From Alphaproteobacteria bacterium (GTDB lineage Bacteria > Bacteroidota > Bacteroidia > Chitinophagales > Chitinophagaceae): DNA of 50,026 bases. Under the pieces are notes generated by a model. The model saw nothing but the letters and a program-made list of their open reading frames with translations, was not told where the DNA came from and searched no databases. Of this stretch, positions 18,037 to 27,102 are shown one piece after another (within the stretch, counting starts at the first letter, position 1; the number at the start of each line of letters is the position of its first letter). The stretch spans positions 1 to 50,026 of the forward strand of contig JASGCT010000012.1 of NCBI GenBank assembly GCA_030053915.1, written 5' to 3'. Position numbers and translations under genes: made by a program.

Positions 18037-20469
18037 TCAGGGATTATGATTCACTTCAACACCACCGCCTAATCCCGTCTTAACCCGCTTAAATGCTAGT
18101 ATTAAACAACCTATAACCATAATAAGCAATCCCAACCACACAAAATTGATAAATGGAAAAACATAAACCTTGATGGTTATAATATTTTTTACCTGATTTA
18201 AATCTTTAATTTCAAAACTAAATTTACCAGTAACTTGGTCTAAAATTTGATGATACCGAATCCAAAGCCTGTGTTGTTTATTAGAATCTAAATTTATCCA
18301 CGAACGCTCTTTATTTAAAGTTAATGACGGCGTTATTTTAAAACGCTGACCAGATAAGTTTTGCCCCTCAAACTCAAAATTGATAAGCTGTGAGGGGTCT
18401 TCACCATTGTTACCAATAGGCGTTACTTTAATATCACTCAAAATCAAAAATCCTTTAGAATAAAAAGCCGTATCCCCTTTTTTTAGCTCGAATTTTTGAT
18501 AGACTTCTTCATTATTTTCTTTATTGTCTTGAAAAGAAGTTAAGTAAACAAAAATGTCTTTAAACCAATAATGTTTAACATCTGGATTTGCCGAAAATCC
18601 TTCGCCACCTTTATTATTTTTAATAACATGTGGCGTTAAGGTAAATATGGCTTGATGTGTCTGGCTATCTCTAAATTGAATATTAAAAAACTTTTTAGGT
18701 TCTAATAACGAACTACTATCGCTCATGTATTCAATTTCATAACGCCCTATCGGAATAGGAATATTTTCAAACAAAGTAATATTTTCGCCATCCGAATTGT
18801 TTGTTAAATAATTGCCAATCAAGGCTTCCTGCTTTGCCGATGAACATAGTATTCCTAAAAGCATCACACAAAAGCCTGCATGCACTATAAACGAACCAGA
18901 ATATGTAGCAGGTTTTTTAAAATATTTAATTAACAAATTAATATTAGCTACCGCACCAAATACTACCGCCCATAAACCTAAATAAATACTTATTTGAAAA
19001 CCAATGCCCTTTATATCGTAATGAACTTTAAGAATATAAATAATAGCTAAGGTTAAAACCAAACTTAAAACAACCTGTTTCCAAATTGCTTTTATAAAGA
19101 AATCTTTCGGCGTTTGCTTGTAACGTAAATACTGAGCCACACCACTAAAAATACCAATAAAAATAACCAAAAATATCAACAAATTATTATAGCTAAATTT
19201 AAGGTCTTGAGGCGGGGCAAGATGAGTATTAAATAGTTTATTAAATACCGGTAAAGACGTTTTAAAAATAATGAAACCCGCCATGAACAGCTGAAGCCAA
19301 GCAAAAATAAACATCCAAAATTCTCTTGAAGATACTTGAAAATTATGAGATGTTTGGTGTTCCGAAAGACTTCGGTAACCATATAAAAATAAACCTATAA
19401 AAAGTCCGCCCACTAAAATAACAAACATTAATAATTGCGTGTTCATGCCAAGGTCGGTAAATGCATGCACCGAAGTATCGCCTAAAATACCACTTCGGGT
19501 TAAAAAAGTAGAATAAATAACCATAAAATACGCCAAGCCATACAGGAATATAGTGGTTTTGATGCCGTTTTTATTTTTATTGTAAATAATATTACTATGA
19601 AGTGCCGCCACTAAAATCATCCACGGTACTAACGAGGCATTTTCTACGGGATCCCAAGCCCAATAGCCACCAAAAGATAAACTTTCATAAGCCCAAGCCG
19701 CACCCATCATAATGCCTAAGCCAAGCACCGCAATCGAAAAATTTGTATAAGGTATAATAGACTGAAAAACAGCGTCTTTTTTCTGAAGTAATCTGCTACA
19801 AACCAGCGCAAATGGTAATATCAGCGACGAAAATCCTAAGAATAATATTGGCGGGTGAATCACCATCCAATAATTTTGCAATAAAGTATTTAAACCCGTA
19901 CCATCTTTAATATATGCTAAATAATCTGGGCGGCTTAAAATAGGCCAACTCATCTCCTCTTTTAGTAATGCAAACGCATTTAAGCCAATTTTGGTTTCAA
20001 AAATATAAAAGCCAAGTAAAAAAGCTAATAAAATGGTTTGAATAATACAAATAATCCCTAAAACACTATTTTCAAGTTTTGATTTTCTAAAAATAAAAAA
20101 AGACCCTAAAACAGCGTTCCAAAAAATCCATAATAAAAAACTTCCTTCCTGACCTTCCCAAAAACAACTTAATAAGTATTGCCACGCTAAACTATTATCA
20201 CTATGTAAATAAGCGTACTTGTACTCGTATAAATGATTGTGAATAATATAAAAAAGTCCCGCAAATTGAGCCACAACACATAAACCCTGTATAAAAAAAG
20301 CCCAACGACCCGTTTTTAACCAAAAATCATCCTTAGGGTTTCTGAAATGTTTAAAATAACTAAATCCAGCTAAAATAATAGTAACAAAAGCACAGATAAC
20401 AAAAAAATGACCAAGCTCCCCAATCAATAAATTCTCCCCATAAACATTCGTTTTTAAAACATTAAACAT
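18037..20469 (-). CDS. ccmF: cytochrome c biogenesis haem lyase CcmF (CcmF/CcsA family)
   Basis: The 810-residue membrane protein has around 15 hydrophobic segments. WEGQEGSFLLW at 104-114, HPPILFLG with H205, and the tryptophan-rich WWD-type haem-binding motif GGYWAWDPVENAS at 267-279 identify CcmF. A periplasmic domain lies near residues 560-770, and a final membrane segment ends the protein. It ligates haem to apocytochrome c in the periplasm, receiving haem from CcmE. Its start overlaps the ccmE stop by 8 bases, indicating coupled translation. ccmABCD are not in the window. The convergent regulator relic ends 10 bases from its stop. Confidence 0.92.
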   Translation of the reverse strand: MFNVLKTNVYGENLLIGELGHFFVICAFVTIILAGFSYFKHFRNPKDDFWLKTGRWAFFIQGLCVVAQFAGLFYIIHNHLYEYKYAYLHSDNSLAWQYLLSCFWEGQEGSFLLWIFWNAVLGSFFIFRKSKLENSVLGIICIIQTILLAFLLGFYIFETKIGLNAFALLKEEMSWPILSRPDYLAYIKDGTGLNTLLQNYWMVIHPPILFLGFSSLILPFALVCSRLLQKKDAVFQSIIPYTNFSIAVLGLGIMMGAAWAYESLSFGGYWAWDPVENASLVPWMILVAALHSNIIYNKNKNGIKTTIFLYGLAYFMVIYSTFLTRSGILGDTSVHAFTDLGMNTQLLMFVILVGGLFIGLFLYGYRSLSEHQTSHNFQVSSREFWMFIFAWLQLFMAGFIIFKTSLPVFNKLFNTHLAPPQDLKFSYNNLLIFLVIFIGIFSGVAQYLRYKQTPKDFFIKAIWKQVVLSLVLTLAIIYILKVHYDIKGIGFQISIYLGLWAVVFGAVANINLLIKYFKKPATYSGSFIVHAGFCVMLLGILCSSAKQEALIGNYLTNNSDGENITLFENIPIPIGRYEIEYMSDSSSLLEPKKFFNIQFRDSQTHQAIFTLTPHVIKNNKGGEGFSANPDVKHYWFKDIFVYLTSFQDNKENNEEVYQKFELKKGDTAFYSKGFLILSDIKVTPIGNNGEDPSQLINFEFEGQNLSGQRFKITPSLTLNKERSWINLDSNKQHRLWIRYHQILDQVTGKFSFEIKDLNQVKNIITIKVYVFPFINFVWLGLLIMVIGCLILAFKRVKTGLGGGVEVNHNP

Positions 20470-20890
20470 GGGGTTTTATATAATAGGTACGAATAAAAGT
20501 TGTGGCAGGCGCTTGGGTATTTTGGTCTTTATACTTCGATGGACATTTAATTAAAATATCCTTACAATAAAAAATAGCGTCTTTAAATTCACCTTTTAGC
20601 ACAATACGAGACGCTTTTTCAATATCGATAGGCTTGGTATTGTTATAAACAACTTGGGCTGTATAGCCTAAAGAATCAATAATTTGAAATTTAAAATAGT
20701 TTGGATTTTTTACAGGATCATATTCGTAAGGTATCGTGGTATCTAATTTGGCAATAATATTAACAAAGACACCTGATTTTTTTCTTGCCGATGCAATATC
20801 TTCATACGAACTTAAATTGCCTTGACTACTTATAAAATAAATAAGCCCCCCTAAAACAAACACAAGAAGTATAATTTGATAATTTTTCAT
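20462..20890 (-). CDS. ccmE: cytochrome c maturation haem chaperone CcmE, Cys-type
   Basis: The 142-residue protein has one N-terminal membrane anchor (about residues 4-20) and an OB-fold periplasmic domain. The haem-attachment motif, HxxxY in Escherichia coli CcmE, reads C116-P-S-K-Y120 here. Cys-type CcmE variants are known from other bacteria and archaea, so haem is probably held through a cysteine. It hands haem to CcmF, whose gene follows with an 8-base overlap. A near -7 element (GATATTTG) lies about 20 bases upstream. Otherwise it may be co-transcribed with mutL, 52 bases upstream. Confidence 0.87.
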   Translation of the reverse strand: MKNYQIILLVFVLGGLIYFISSQGNLSSYEDIASARKKSGVFVNIIAKLDTTIPYEYDPVKNPNYFKFQIIDSLGYTAQVVYNNTKPIDIEKASRIVLKGEFKDAIFYCKDILIKCPSKYKDQNTQAPATTFIRTYYIKPHV

Positions 20891-20942
20891 AACTAATTTT
20901 GCAAATATCCACTTTTTTTTTCAAATATCTCTTTAAAAACCA

Positions 20943-22793
20943 TTAAATTTTTTTTTCAAATAATTGTTCGATAGACTGATCTCCATAAATAAAATAAGTA
21001 GGATACCCGGCAGGGCTAATATGTTTATTAGGAATAACCAATAATTCTTCTATTAACGCCATCATTTCGGGTTGCGATAATACAGTACCAATTTTAATCG
21101 CTTGCGATTTTGAAAGACATCGAATCAGTTTTTCTTTTAATGTATAATGAATATTTGTATTAAAATGTTTGTATTGTTCAATCAGATTTTCTAGAATATC
21201 TTGTTCAGTACCTTCAGGGAAGTCTGTAGGCGTAGCTAAAATATGATAATTGGATGCATCTTGAGCCTCTATTTGAAATCCAAGTTGCGAAAGTTCGGGA
21301 ATCAATTCCATAAAAATAGGTTGGTCGGTAGGCGATACTTGTATTGAAGATGGAAATAGTAATTTTTGTGAATAAATTTTTCGTTTGAGCAACTTTTTTG
21401 ACATGCGCTCAAACACAATACGTTCATGCGCATATTGTTGATGTACAATTATATAACCTATATTCAGTGGCGCAATTATAAAACAATTGTTTATTTGGAA
21501 GGCCGGAGCATTTGTATTTAAAATCGATTTTTCTTCAATATCAAATTGTAAATTAGGGTTCAGCTCCATAACTGTATTCCCTTGTTTATTAAGAGACGTA
21601 TTGTGTAAACTTCCATAAAAATCATCCCAATCTTGTTTTCTTTGGGTTTGTAATGGTTCTATAAGATGGGCTTGATTTTGTTGTTTAAACGTTTGATAAA
21701 GGTTTTGATTTGAAAGTTTTTCATAATTTAGATGTTGTGGATTTTGAATAGCCTCTAATTGTTGAATGTGTGGGTCTAAATCAAAATCAATAGGTGGTAA
21801 AACATTAAACTGGGCTAATTGATGCTTAACTACAGCTTGCACAACATTATAAACCCATTTTTCTTCAGAAAATTTTATTTCTTGTTTGGTTGGATGCACA
21901 TTAATATCAATAGTTTTGGGGTCTAACTCAATAAAAATGGTATAAAAAGGAAAATGCCCTTCTGGTAAAAGTTTGTTATAAGCCGTTTTAATAGCATGTT
22001 CTAAAAGATAATTTTTTACAAAACGTTGATTTATAAATAGATATTGTTCTCCACGCTGCTTTTTAGACGCTTCTGGTTTCCCAATAAAACCCTTGATGTT
22101 TATGGTATCGTTATGGTCTGATATAGGTATGATTTTTTTTTGATAATTATCCCCAAAAATTTGTGAAATGCGTTGCAGAAGATTTCCTGGAATTAAATGG
22201 TACTTTTCTTCATTTTCAATAAATAATTCAAATTGAATATGAATAAATGATAAGGCAATTTTTAAAAATTCTTCTAAAATAGCTTTTAATTCGGAAGCAT
22301 TAGATTTTAAAAAATGACGTCTTGCTGGAATATTAAAAAACAAATTTTTCATAGCTATATTTGTTCCAATAGTTTTTGCAATAGCTTCTTGTTTAACAAT
22401 TTTACTATTTTCAATTTCAATAAATGTTCCAACATCGGCACCCAATTTTTGAGTTTTTAAAATCACTTGAGATACAGCAGCAATCGAGGCAAGGGCTTCA
22501 CCTCTAAACCCCATCGTTTTTATTGAAAATAAATCATCGATACTTTTAATTTTACTGGTAGCATGCCTTTCAAACGCCATCCTGGCATCGGTTTGGCTCA
22601 TACCACATCCATTATCAATTACTTGCAATAAGGCTTTACCGGAGTCTTCAATAATGATTTTTATTTTTGTAGCACCAGCATCAATGGCGTTTTCTACAAG
22701 TTCTTTAAGAACATTGGCTGGTCGTTGTACCACTTCGCCAGCCGCAATTTGATTGGCAATATTATCGGGTAATAAATGAATAATATCTATCAT
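20943..22793 (-). CDS. mutL: DNA mismatch repair protein MutL
   Basis: The 616-residue protein has the GHKL ATPase domain with ELVENAIDAGA at 31-41, DNGCGM at 60-65 and GFRGEALASI at 95-104, then a linker (about 340-430) and a C-terminal dimerisation domain. It couples MutS recognition of mismatches to downstream repair. In endonuclease-type MutL the metal site is DQHA(X)2E(X)4E; here the aligned segment starts HQQYAHE at 451-457 with E462, so the Asp and His are lost. The late CPHGRP motif reads SPAGYP. Nicking activity is therefore doubtful. It overlaps tatD by 4 bases (ATGA). Confidence 0.93.
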   Translation of the reverse strand: MIDIIHLLPDNIANQIAAGEVVQRPANVLKELVENAIDAGATKIKIIIEDSGKALLQVIDNGCGMSQTDARMAFERHATSKIKSIDDLFSIKTMGFRGEALASIAAVSQVILKTQKLGADVGTFIEIENSKIVKQEAIAKTIGTNIAMKNLFFNIPARRHFLKSNASELKAILEEFLKIALSFIHIQFELFIENEEKYHLIPGNLLQRISQIFGDNYQKKIIPISDHNDTINIKGFIGKPEASKKQRGEQYLFINQRFVKNYLLEHAIKTAYNKLLPEGHFPFYTIFIELDPKTIDINVHPTKQEIKFSEEKWVYNVVQAVVKHQLAQFNVLPPIDFDLDPHIQQLEAIQNPQHLNYEKLSNQNLYQTFKQQNQAHLIEPLQTQRKQDWDDFYGSLHNTSLNKQGNTVMELNPNLQFDIEEKSILNTNAPAFQINNCFIIAPLNIGYIIVHQQYAHERIVFERMSKKLLKRKIYSQKLLFPSSIQVSPTDQPIFMELIPELSQLGFQIEAQDASNYHILATPTDFPEGTEQDILENLIEQYKHFNTNIHYTLKEKLIRCLSKSQAIKIGTVLSQPEMMALIEELLVIPNKHISPAGYPTYFIYGDQSIEQLFEKKI

Positions 22794-23575
22794 AATTTGT
22801 TTGTATTTAAAAGTTGAAGTGCATTTTGAGATGTAGATTCAGCAAGGGTTTCACAACTCATATCTAATTTAGAAACAAGATGATCAATAGTATATTTTAA
22901 AAATGCAGGTTCGTTTATTTTACCTCTAAAAGGATTCGGTGCTAAATAAGGCGCATCGGTTTCTAACACCCAACTGGTTAACGGCACCTTTTGTAACACG
23001 GAAATTAAATCAGATTTTTTAAAGGTTGCAACGCCACCAATTCCTAAAAGAAAATTCATGTCAATAATCGCTTGGGCTTCAGCTAAACTACCTCCAAAAC
23101 AATGAAAAATTCCTCTTAGCCCTCTATCGGCAAAGGGTTTAACAATATTTATGGCTTCGCCCATTGCTTCACGACAATGAATTGAAACAGGTAGGTGGTA
23201 GTGCAATGCCCATTCAAGTTGGGTTTCAAAAACCTTTATCTGATTCGATAGATTTGTTTTATCCCAGTAAAGGTCTAGCCCAATTTCACCAATAGCTATA
23301 AACTTATGTTGCTGCGTAGCAAGCTGATGTTTTACAAAATCTAATTCTTCTTCAAAATTATCTTTAACATAACATGGGTGCAAACCAATCATTAATAAAC
23401 AGTTAGAAGGATATTCTTGTGCTACTTTAACCATAGTTTCAAAATAGTTTTTATGAATCGAAGGCATCCAAAATTGTTGAATATTGTGGTTAATAGCCGC
23501 CTGCATTTTTTCTGAAAGATTATTTTTAAACTCTTCTAGATAAACATGACAATGCGTATCAATAAAAAACGCCAT
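22790..23575 (-). CDS. tatD: TatD family metal-dependent deoxyribonuclease/hydrolase
   Basis: The 261-residue TIM-barrel hydrolase has DTHCH at 6-10 (metal ligands H8, H10), GEIGLDLYW, IHCREA, FHCFGG and ETDAPYLAPNPFRG, the ordered signature of TatD/YcfH DNases. I use the ATG at 23575, four bases after the upstream stop, which makes the barrel start at residue 3; a longer form from 23623 would overlap the upstream gene by 44 bases. TatD proteins act as 3'-5' exonucleases in DNA turnover and oxidative damage repair. Coupling to mutL through an ATGA overlap fits a repair role. Confidence 0.92.
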   Translation of the reverse strand: MAFFIDTHCHVYLEEFKNNLSEKMQAAINHNIQQFWMPSIHKNYFETMVKVAQEYPSNCLLMIGLHPCYVKDNFEEELDFVKHQLATQQHKFIAIGEIGLDLYWDKTNLSNQIKVFETQLEWALHYHLPVSIHCREAMGEAINIVKPFADRGLRGIFHCFGGSLAEAQAIIDMNFLLGIGGVATFKKSDLISVLQKVPLTSWVLETDAPYLAPNPFRGKINEPAFLKYTIDHLVSKLDMSCETLAESTSQNALQLLNTNKL

Positions 23576-23579
23576 AATA

Positions 23580-24185
23580 TTAGGGTTTTGATGATTCGAT
23601 AACTCGGGTTGATTTAAATTCATAATATTGTTCGCCCGGGAAAAGTCTGTAAAATATTTTACGATAAATTGGCGGGTTCGATAATGTGGATGAATCAGAA
23701 AAAACAGGAAATGATCTCACTAAGGTGCCTTCTAAAAGATAATAAATATCATCACCTTTATAGCCTTTGCCAAGTTTTGGATCGTCTAAAATATCTTTCA
23801 TAATAATGGGTTCAACGTTTTCATTATTTTTAGAACGAATCCCAATCACATAAATTTTTTTAGTATTATGAATATTAACATATATCAGTAAATCAGGCGA
23901 ACCATCGCCATCAAAATCATCAATATCAGCCCCGGTAACATTGGCATCGCGGGGAATACTAAACTCTTTGGGTCCAGAATTACTTTTATCTTCCTTATTT
24001 TCAAATCCTATTAATCGGATATTAATATTATTGGTTTTATTAGGTTTATTAAGGCAAGTAACTTTATAACCTATTTTACCAATTTTCAATAAGCTATCAA
24101 ATTTTAAAGATGATTTTTTTTGAGCAGAAACACTATAGAGATAACAACTTAAAAAAAAGACTACAATGATTTGTTTTATTTTCAT
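23580..24185 (-). CDS. exported protein of unknown function with a Ca-binding-like DxDxDG loop
   Basis: The 201-residue protein has a signal peptide (residues 1-21, ending SVSAQ). I do not recognise the family. ADIDDFDGDGSPDLLIYV near residue 90 resembles the calcium-binding loops of FG-GAP/VCBS-type repeats (DxDxDG followed by DLL), but only one such unit is present, so a propeller cannot form from this chain alone. It is likely periplasmic or surface-exposed. It lies first in the string leading to tatD and mutL, with a 4-base gap to tatD and a good promoter upstream. Confidence 0.7.
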   Translation of the reverse strand: MKIKQIIVVFFLSCYLYSVSAQKKSSLKFDSLLKIGKIGYKVTCLNKPNKTNNINIRLIGFENKEDKSNSGPKEFSIPRDANVTGADIDDFDGDGSPDLLIYVNIHNTKKIYVIGIRSKNNENVEPIIMKDILDDPKLGKGYKGDDIYYLLEGTLVRSFPVFSDSSTLSNPPIYRKIFYRLFPGEQYYEFKSTRVIESSKP

Positions 24186-24198
24186 AATTAATTTTTTA

Positions 24199-24206
24199 CA
24201 AAGTTA
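24199..24206 (-). promoter_or_regulatory. Bacteroidota -7 promoter element
   Basis: On the minus strand this reads TAACTTTG, a full TAnnTTTG match, 14 bases before the exported protein start. It probably drives the exported protein-tatD-mutL string and possibly ccmEF. Confidence 0.6.
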
Positions 24207-24552
24207 CGTTTTTTTCATCAATAAAATTACGAAAACAAAAAAGGACTGAAATCTATTTTTTAAAGAGTTCTCGTTTTTATATTAAAAAAAAATAAAAAAC
24301 CAAGCTATCAAAGTGTTTAGCTCAAAAATATGAGCTATGATATTTAATGACGTTTTGTTTATGAACTGTTTAGTTTTAATACCTTCATTGTAGTTAAATT
24401 TACAAACCCTAAGATAGATTTCAAAATTTTTAGGTATTTTACTAAACATTTTTCAAACAAAATTTAGATCCATACTATTAAGCAAATTACTCTATAAAAA
24501 ATTTAAAATTTTAAAAAATATTATGTATTTTGCAATCTATAATTTAATTAAT
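24207..24552. other. divergent intergenic region
   Basis: About 345 bases of very AT-rich sequence lie between two divergently transcribed genes. I see no gene here. It holds a perfect inverted repeat at 24318-24337 and, near the right end, a one-base-short -7-like sequence (TATTTTG, 24526-24532) ahead of the amidohydrolase start at 24553. Confidence 0.5.
24318..24337. promoter_or_regulatory. perfect inverted repeat, possible operator
   Basis: TAGCTCA at 24318-24324 and TGAGCTA at 24331-24337 are perfect complements separated by six bases. The dyad sits between divergent genes, the usual place for a dimeric regulator site. It is not followed by a T-run on either strand, so a terminator is less likely. 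Confidence 0.4.
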
Positions 24553-26127
24553 ATGAAAAATATTTTATTGTTACTAACACTAGTTCCAGCTCTTATTTGT
24601 GCTCAAATTCCTAATGCCCCAGAGATTAAAGAGGGTTCTGGTCCTTACACACAACTCATTATTAGAGGTGTTATTATGATTGACGGGGCAGGCGCACCAC
24701 CTACCGGACCCGTTGATATTGTAATCAAACAAAATAAAATTACAAAAATAGTTCCAATAGGTAATCTAGGTGCTCCTATCGATGTAAACAGACGCCCCAA
24801 GTTAGAGCCCAACGGCACGGAACTCGATGCCACAGGCATGTATATAATGCCCGGTTTTATTGATATGCACGGACATATTGGAGGGAAAGCCCAAGGCACG
24901 CCCGCAGAATACGTTTTTAAACTTTGGATGGCGCACGGTATTACAACCATTAGAGACCCATCGGCTGGAAATGGATTAGAATGGACTTTAGACCATAAAC
25001 GTAAAAGTGCTCAAAACCGCATTACCGCACCCAGAATATACGCCTACACTGCCTTTGGGCAAGGTAAAAAAGCCGACATCGTTACCCGAGAAGACGCTAT
25101 TCAATGGGTGCAAGACAATGCTAAAAAAGGCGCCGATGGTATTAAATTTTTTGGTGCGCCACCCGAAATAATGGATGCCGCAATCAGAGAAAATAAAAGC
25201 TTAGGACTTCGATCTTGCTGCCACCATTCACAAACGTATGTTGCCCGTTGGAACGTCCTAAATTCAGCCCAAGCTGGTTTAACATCTATGGAACACTGGT
25301 ATGGCTTGCCTGAAGCCTTATTTACCGATAAAACAATTCAAAACTTCCCTTTAAATTACAATTATACCGACGAACAAATGCGTTTTGAAGAAGCTGGAAA
25401 GCTTTGGCAACAAGCCGCCCCACCCTTTTCAGACCACTGGAATAAAACAATGAACGAACTTATTAAATTGGATTTTACGCTCGACCCTACTTTTAATATT
25501 TATGATGCAAATAGAGATTTGCAACGTACGCGTCGAGCCGAATGGCATGATATTTATACCCTACCCTCTTTATGGGAATTTTATGCTCCAAGTCGTGAAT
25601 CCCATGGCTCCTATTGGCAACATTGGGGTACCGAACAAGAAATAGTTTGGAAAAATAATTACCGCTTATGGATGAGTTTTGTTAATGAATATAAAAATCG
25701 TGGAGGACGCGTTACTGCAGGTAGCGATAACGGTTATATTTATCAACTGTATGGCTTTGGCTATATTCGTGAACTAGAATTATTAAGAGAAGCCGGATTT
25801 CATCCTTTAGAAGTGATTCGTTCCGCTACAATGTATGCCGCACAAGCCTTAGGAGTAGATTCAATTATAGGCACCATTGAACCAGGGAAATTGGCAGATT
25901 TGGTAATCATTGATGCCAATCCTTTAGAAAACTTACAAGTACTGTATGGTACGGGCGCCATAGTACTCACTGTCGATAATAAAATTATTCGACAAGGAGG
26001 TGTAAAATATACCATTAAAGACGGTATCATTTACGATGCTAAAAAGCTCCTGTTAGACGTTAAAAATATGGTTGATGCAGATAAGAAAAAAAAGAACTGG
26101 GTTTTAAAACAACCAGGTATGAACTAA
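24553..26127 (+). CDS. exported amidohydrolase family protein
   Basis: The 524-residue protein has a signal peptide (residues 1-17, ending LICAQ). The metal site of the amidohydrolase superfamily is visible: H106-G-H108 in GFIDMHGHIGG, K198 in GADGIKFFG, H224/H225 in CCHHSQT, H248 in SMEHWYG and D392 in AGSDNGY. The C-terminal IEPGKLADLVIIDANPL belongs to imidazolonepropionase-like members. It hydrolyses an amide, lactam or similar bond in the periplasm; the substrate is unknown. I chose the ATG at 24553 because the one at 24523 overlaps a promoter-like sequence and adds residues before the signal peptide. It is monocistronic. Confidence 0.85.
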   Translation: MKNILLLLTLVPALICAQIPNAPEIKEGSGPYTQLIIRGVIMIDGAGAPPTGPVDIVIKQNKITKIVPIGNLGAPIDVNRRPKLEPNGTELDATGMYIMPGFIDMHGHIGGKAQGTPAEYVFKLWMAHGITTIRDPSAGNGLEWTLDHKRKSAQNRITAPRIYAYTAFGQGKKADIVTREDAIQWVQDNAKKGADGIKFFGAPPEIMDAAIRENKSLGLRSCCHHSQTYVARWNVLNSAQAGLTSMEHWYGLPEALFTDKTIQNFPLNYNYTDEQMRFEEAGKLWQQAAPPFSDHWNKTMNELIKLDFTLDPTFNIYDANRDLQRTRRAEWHDIYTLPSLWEFYAPSRESHGSYWQHWGTEQEIVWKNNYRLWMSFVNEYKNRGGRVTAGSDNGYIYQLYGFGYIRELELLREAGFHPLEVIRSATMYAAQALGVDSIIGTIEPGKLADLVIIDANPLENLQVLYGTGAIVLTVDNKIIRQGGVKYTIKDGIIYDAKKLLLDVKNMVDADKKKKNWVLKQPGMN

Positions 26128-26151
26128 TATTTTTAAACAACTATACATGTC

Positions 26152-27099
26152 TTATAAATTAAAACTTAAATGTTTGTATGCTTCAATAGCCCCTAAATAT
26201 TCACATGATTTTGCTGCGATTTTATTAGCATTTTCAACAAACTGTAACCAAAGCTTTAAATCCAAGTCGTGTTTTATATCCGATTTTAAATTCTGAACTT
26301 GATATAACATAGCGGCAACAAAAGCATCGCCTGCACCTGTAGAATCAATACATTGCACCTCAACCGATGGTATTTTATAATTTCTGCCTCCAAAAACTAA
26401 TATAGAACCCTCTTTACCTAAGGTTATAACAAAAGTTGCCTTAGTGATTTTTATAAAATATGCAATACTTTCGTCTAAACTATTTTTTTGGGCAATCAAA
26501 AGCGCTTCGGCTTCACTAAGTTTAACAAAATGCGCTTTTTCAATAAAAGCCAGACTCTGGGTAATAAAATGCTCTTTATGATTTCCAAATAACAAATCTC
26601 GATAATTAGGGTCAAAACAAATAAACTTATTTTCTTTAACGGCAAGATTAAATAAATATAAATAAGTATAATATAAGTCGGCTTCTAAAAATGCAGTCGC
26701 ACTTCCAAAATGAAAGATATCGAACTTACTAAAATTAATATCTTGAATATCTCTAATTCTAACAAACCCGTCTGCACCACGTTGAAAGTAAAAATCACGC
26801 TCCCCATTGGCTTGTAAGGAAACATAAGCTATGGTTGTAAATTTGTCGTTATGTTTAAAAATATAGGTAGTGTCAAGATTAAAATCTTCTAAGGTTTGAA
26901 AAATAAAATCGCCAAAAGGGTCGTTACCAACTACCGCCGCTAATTGAATATCACCACCTAATGCCTTTAAGGCAATACTTACATTGGTAGGGGCACCACC
27001 ACATTTTTTGATGAAATTCACGCCTTCTTTTAAGCTAACATTACGGTCGGTACACATCATATCTATCAAAGCCTCACCAATACAAAATATTTTTTTCAT
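26152..27099 (-). CDS. PfkB family carbohydrate kinase (fructokinase-like)
   Basis: The 315-residue ribokinase-fold enzyme has the N-terminal GGAPTNVS near 34-41, the ATP/substrate region VITLGKEGS near 224-232, and STGAGDAF at 253-260 with catalytic base D258. Overall arrangement suits fructokinases and related sugar kinases. It phosphorylates a sugar in the cytosol using ATP. It is last of four tightly packed minus-strand genes with the OmpA-like, solute-binding and beta-glucosidase genes, and starts only 3 bases after the OmpA-like stop. Fructose is a guess; ketodeoxygluconate or a nucleoside are possible. Confidence 0.82.
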   Translation of the reverse strand: MKKIFCIGEALIDMMCTDRNVSLKEGVNFIKKCGGAPTNVSIALKALGGDIQLAAVVGNDPFGDFIFQTLEDFNLDTTYIFKHNDKFTTIAYVSLQANGERDFYFQRGADGFVRIRDIQDINFSKFDIFHFGSATAFLEADLYYTYLYLFNLAVKENKFICFDPNYRDLLFGNHKEHFITQSLAFIEKAHFVKLSEAEALLIAQKNSLDESIAYFIKITKATFVITLGKEGSILVFGGRNYKIPSVEVQCIDSTGAGDAFVAAMLYQVQNLKSDIKHDLDLKLWLQFVENANKIAAKSCEYLGAIEAYKHLSFNL

Positions 27100-27102
27100 T
27101 GT

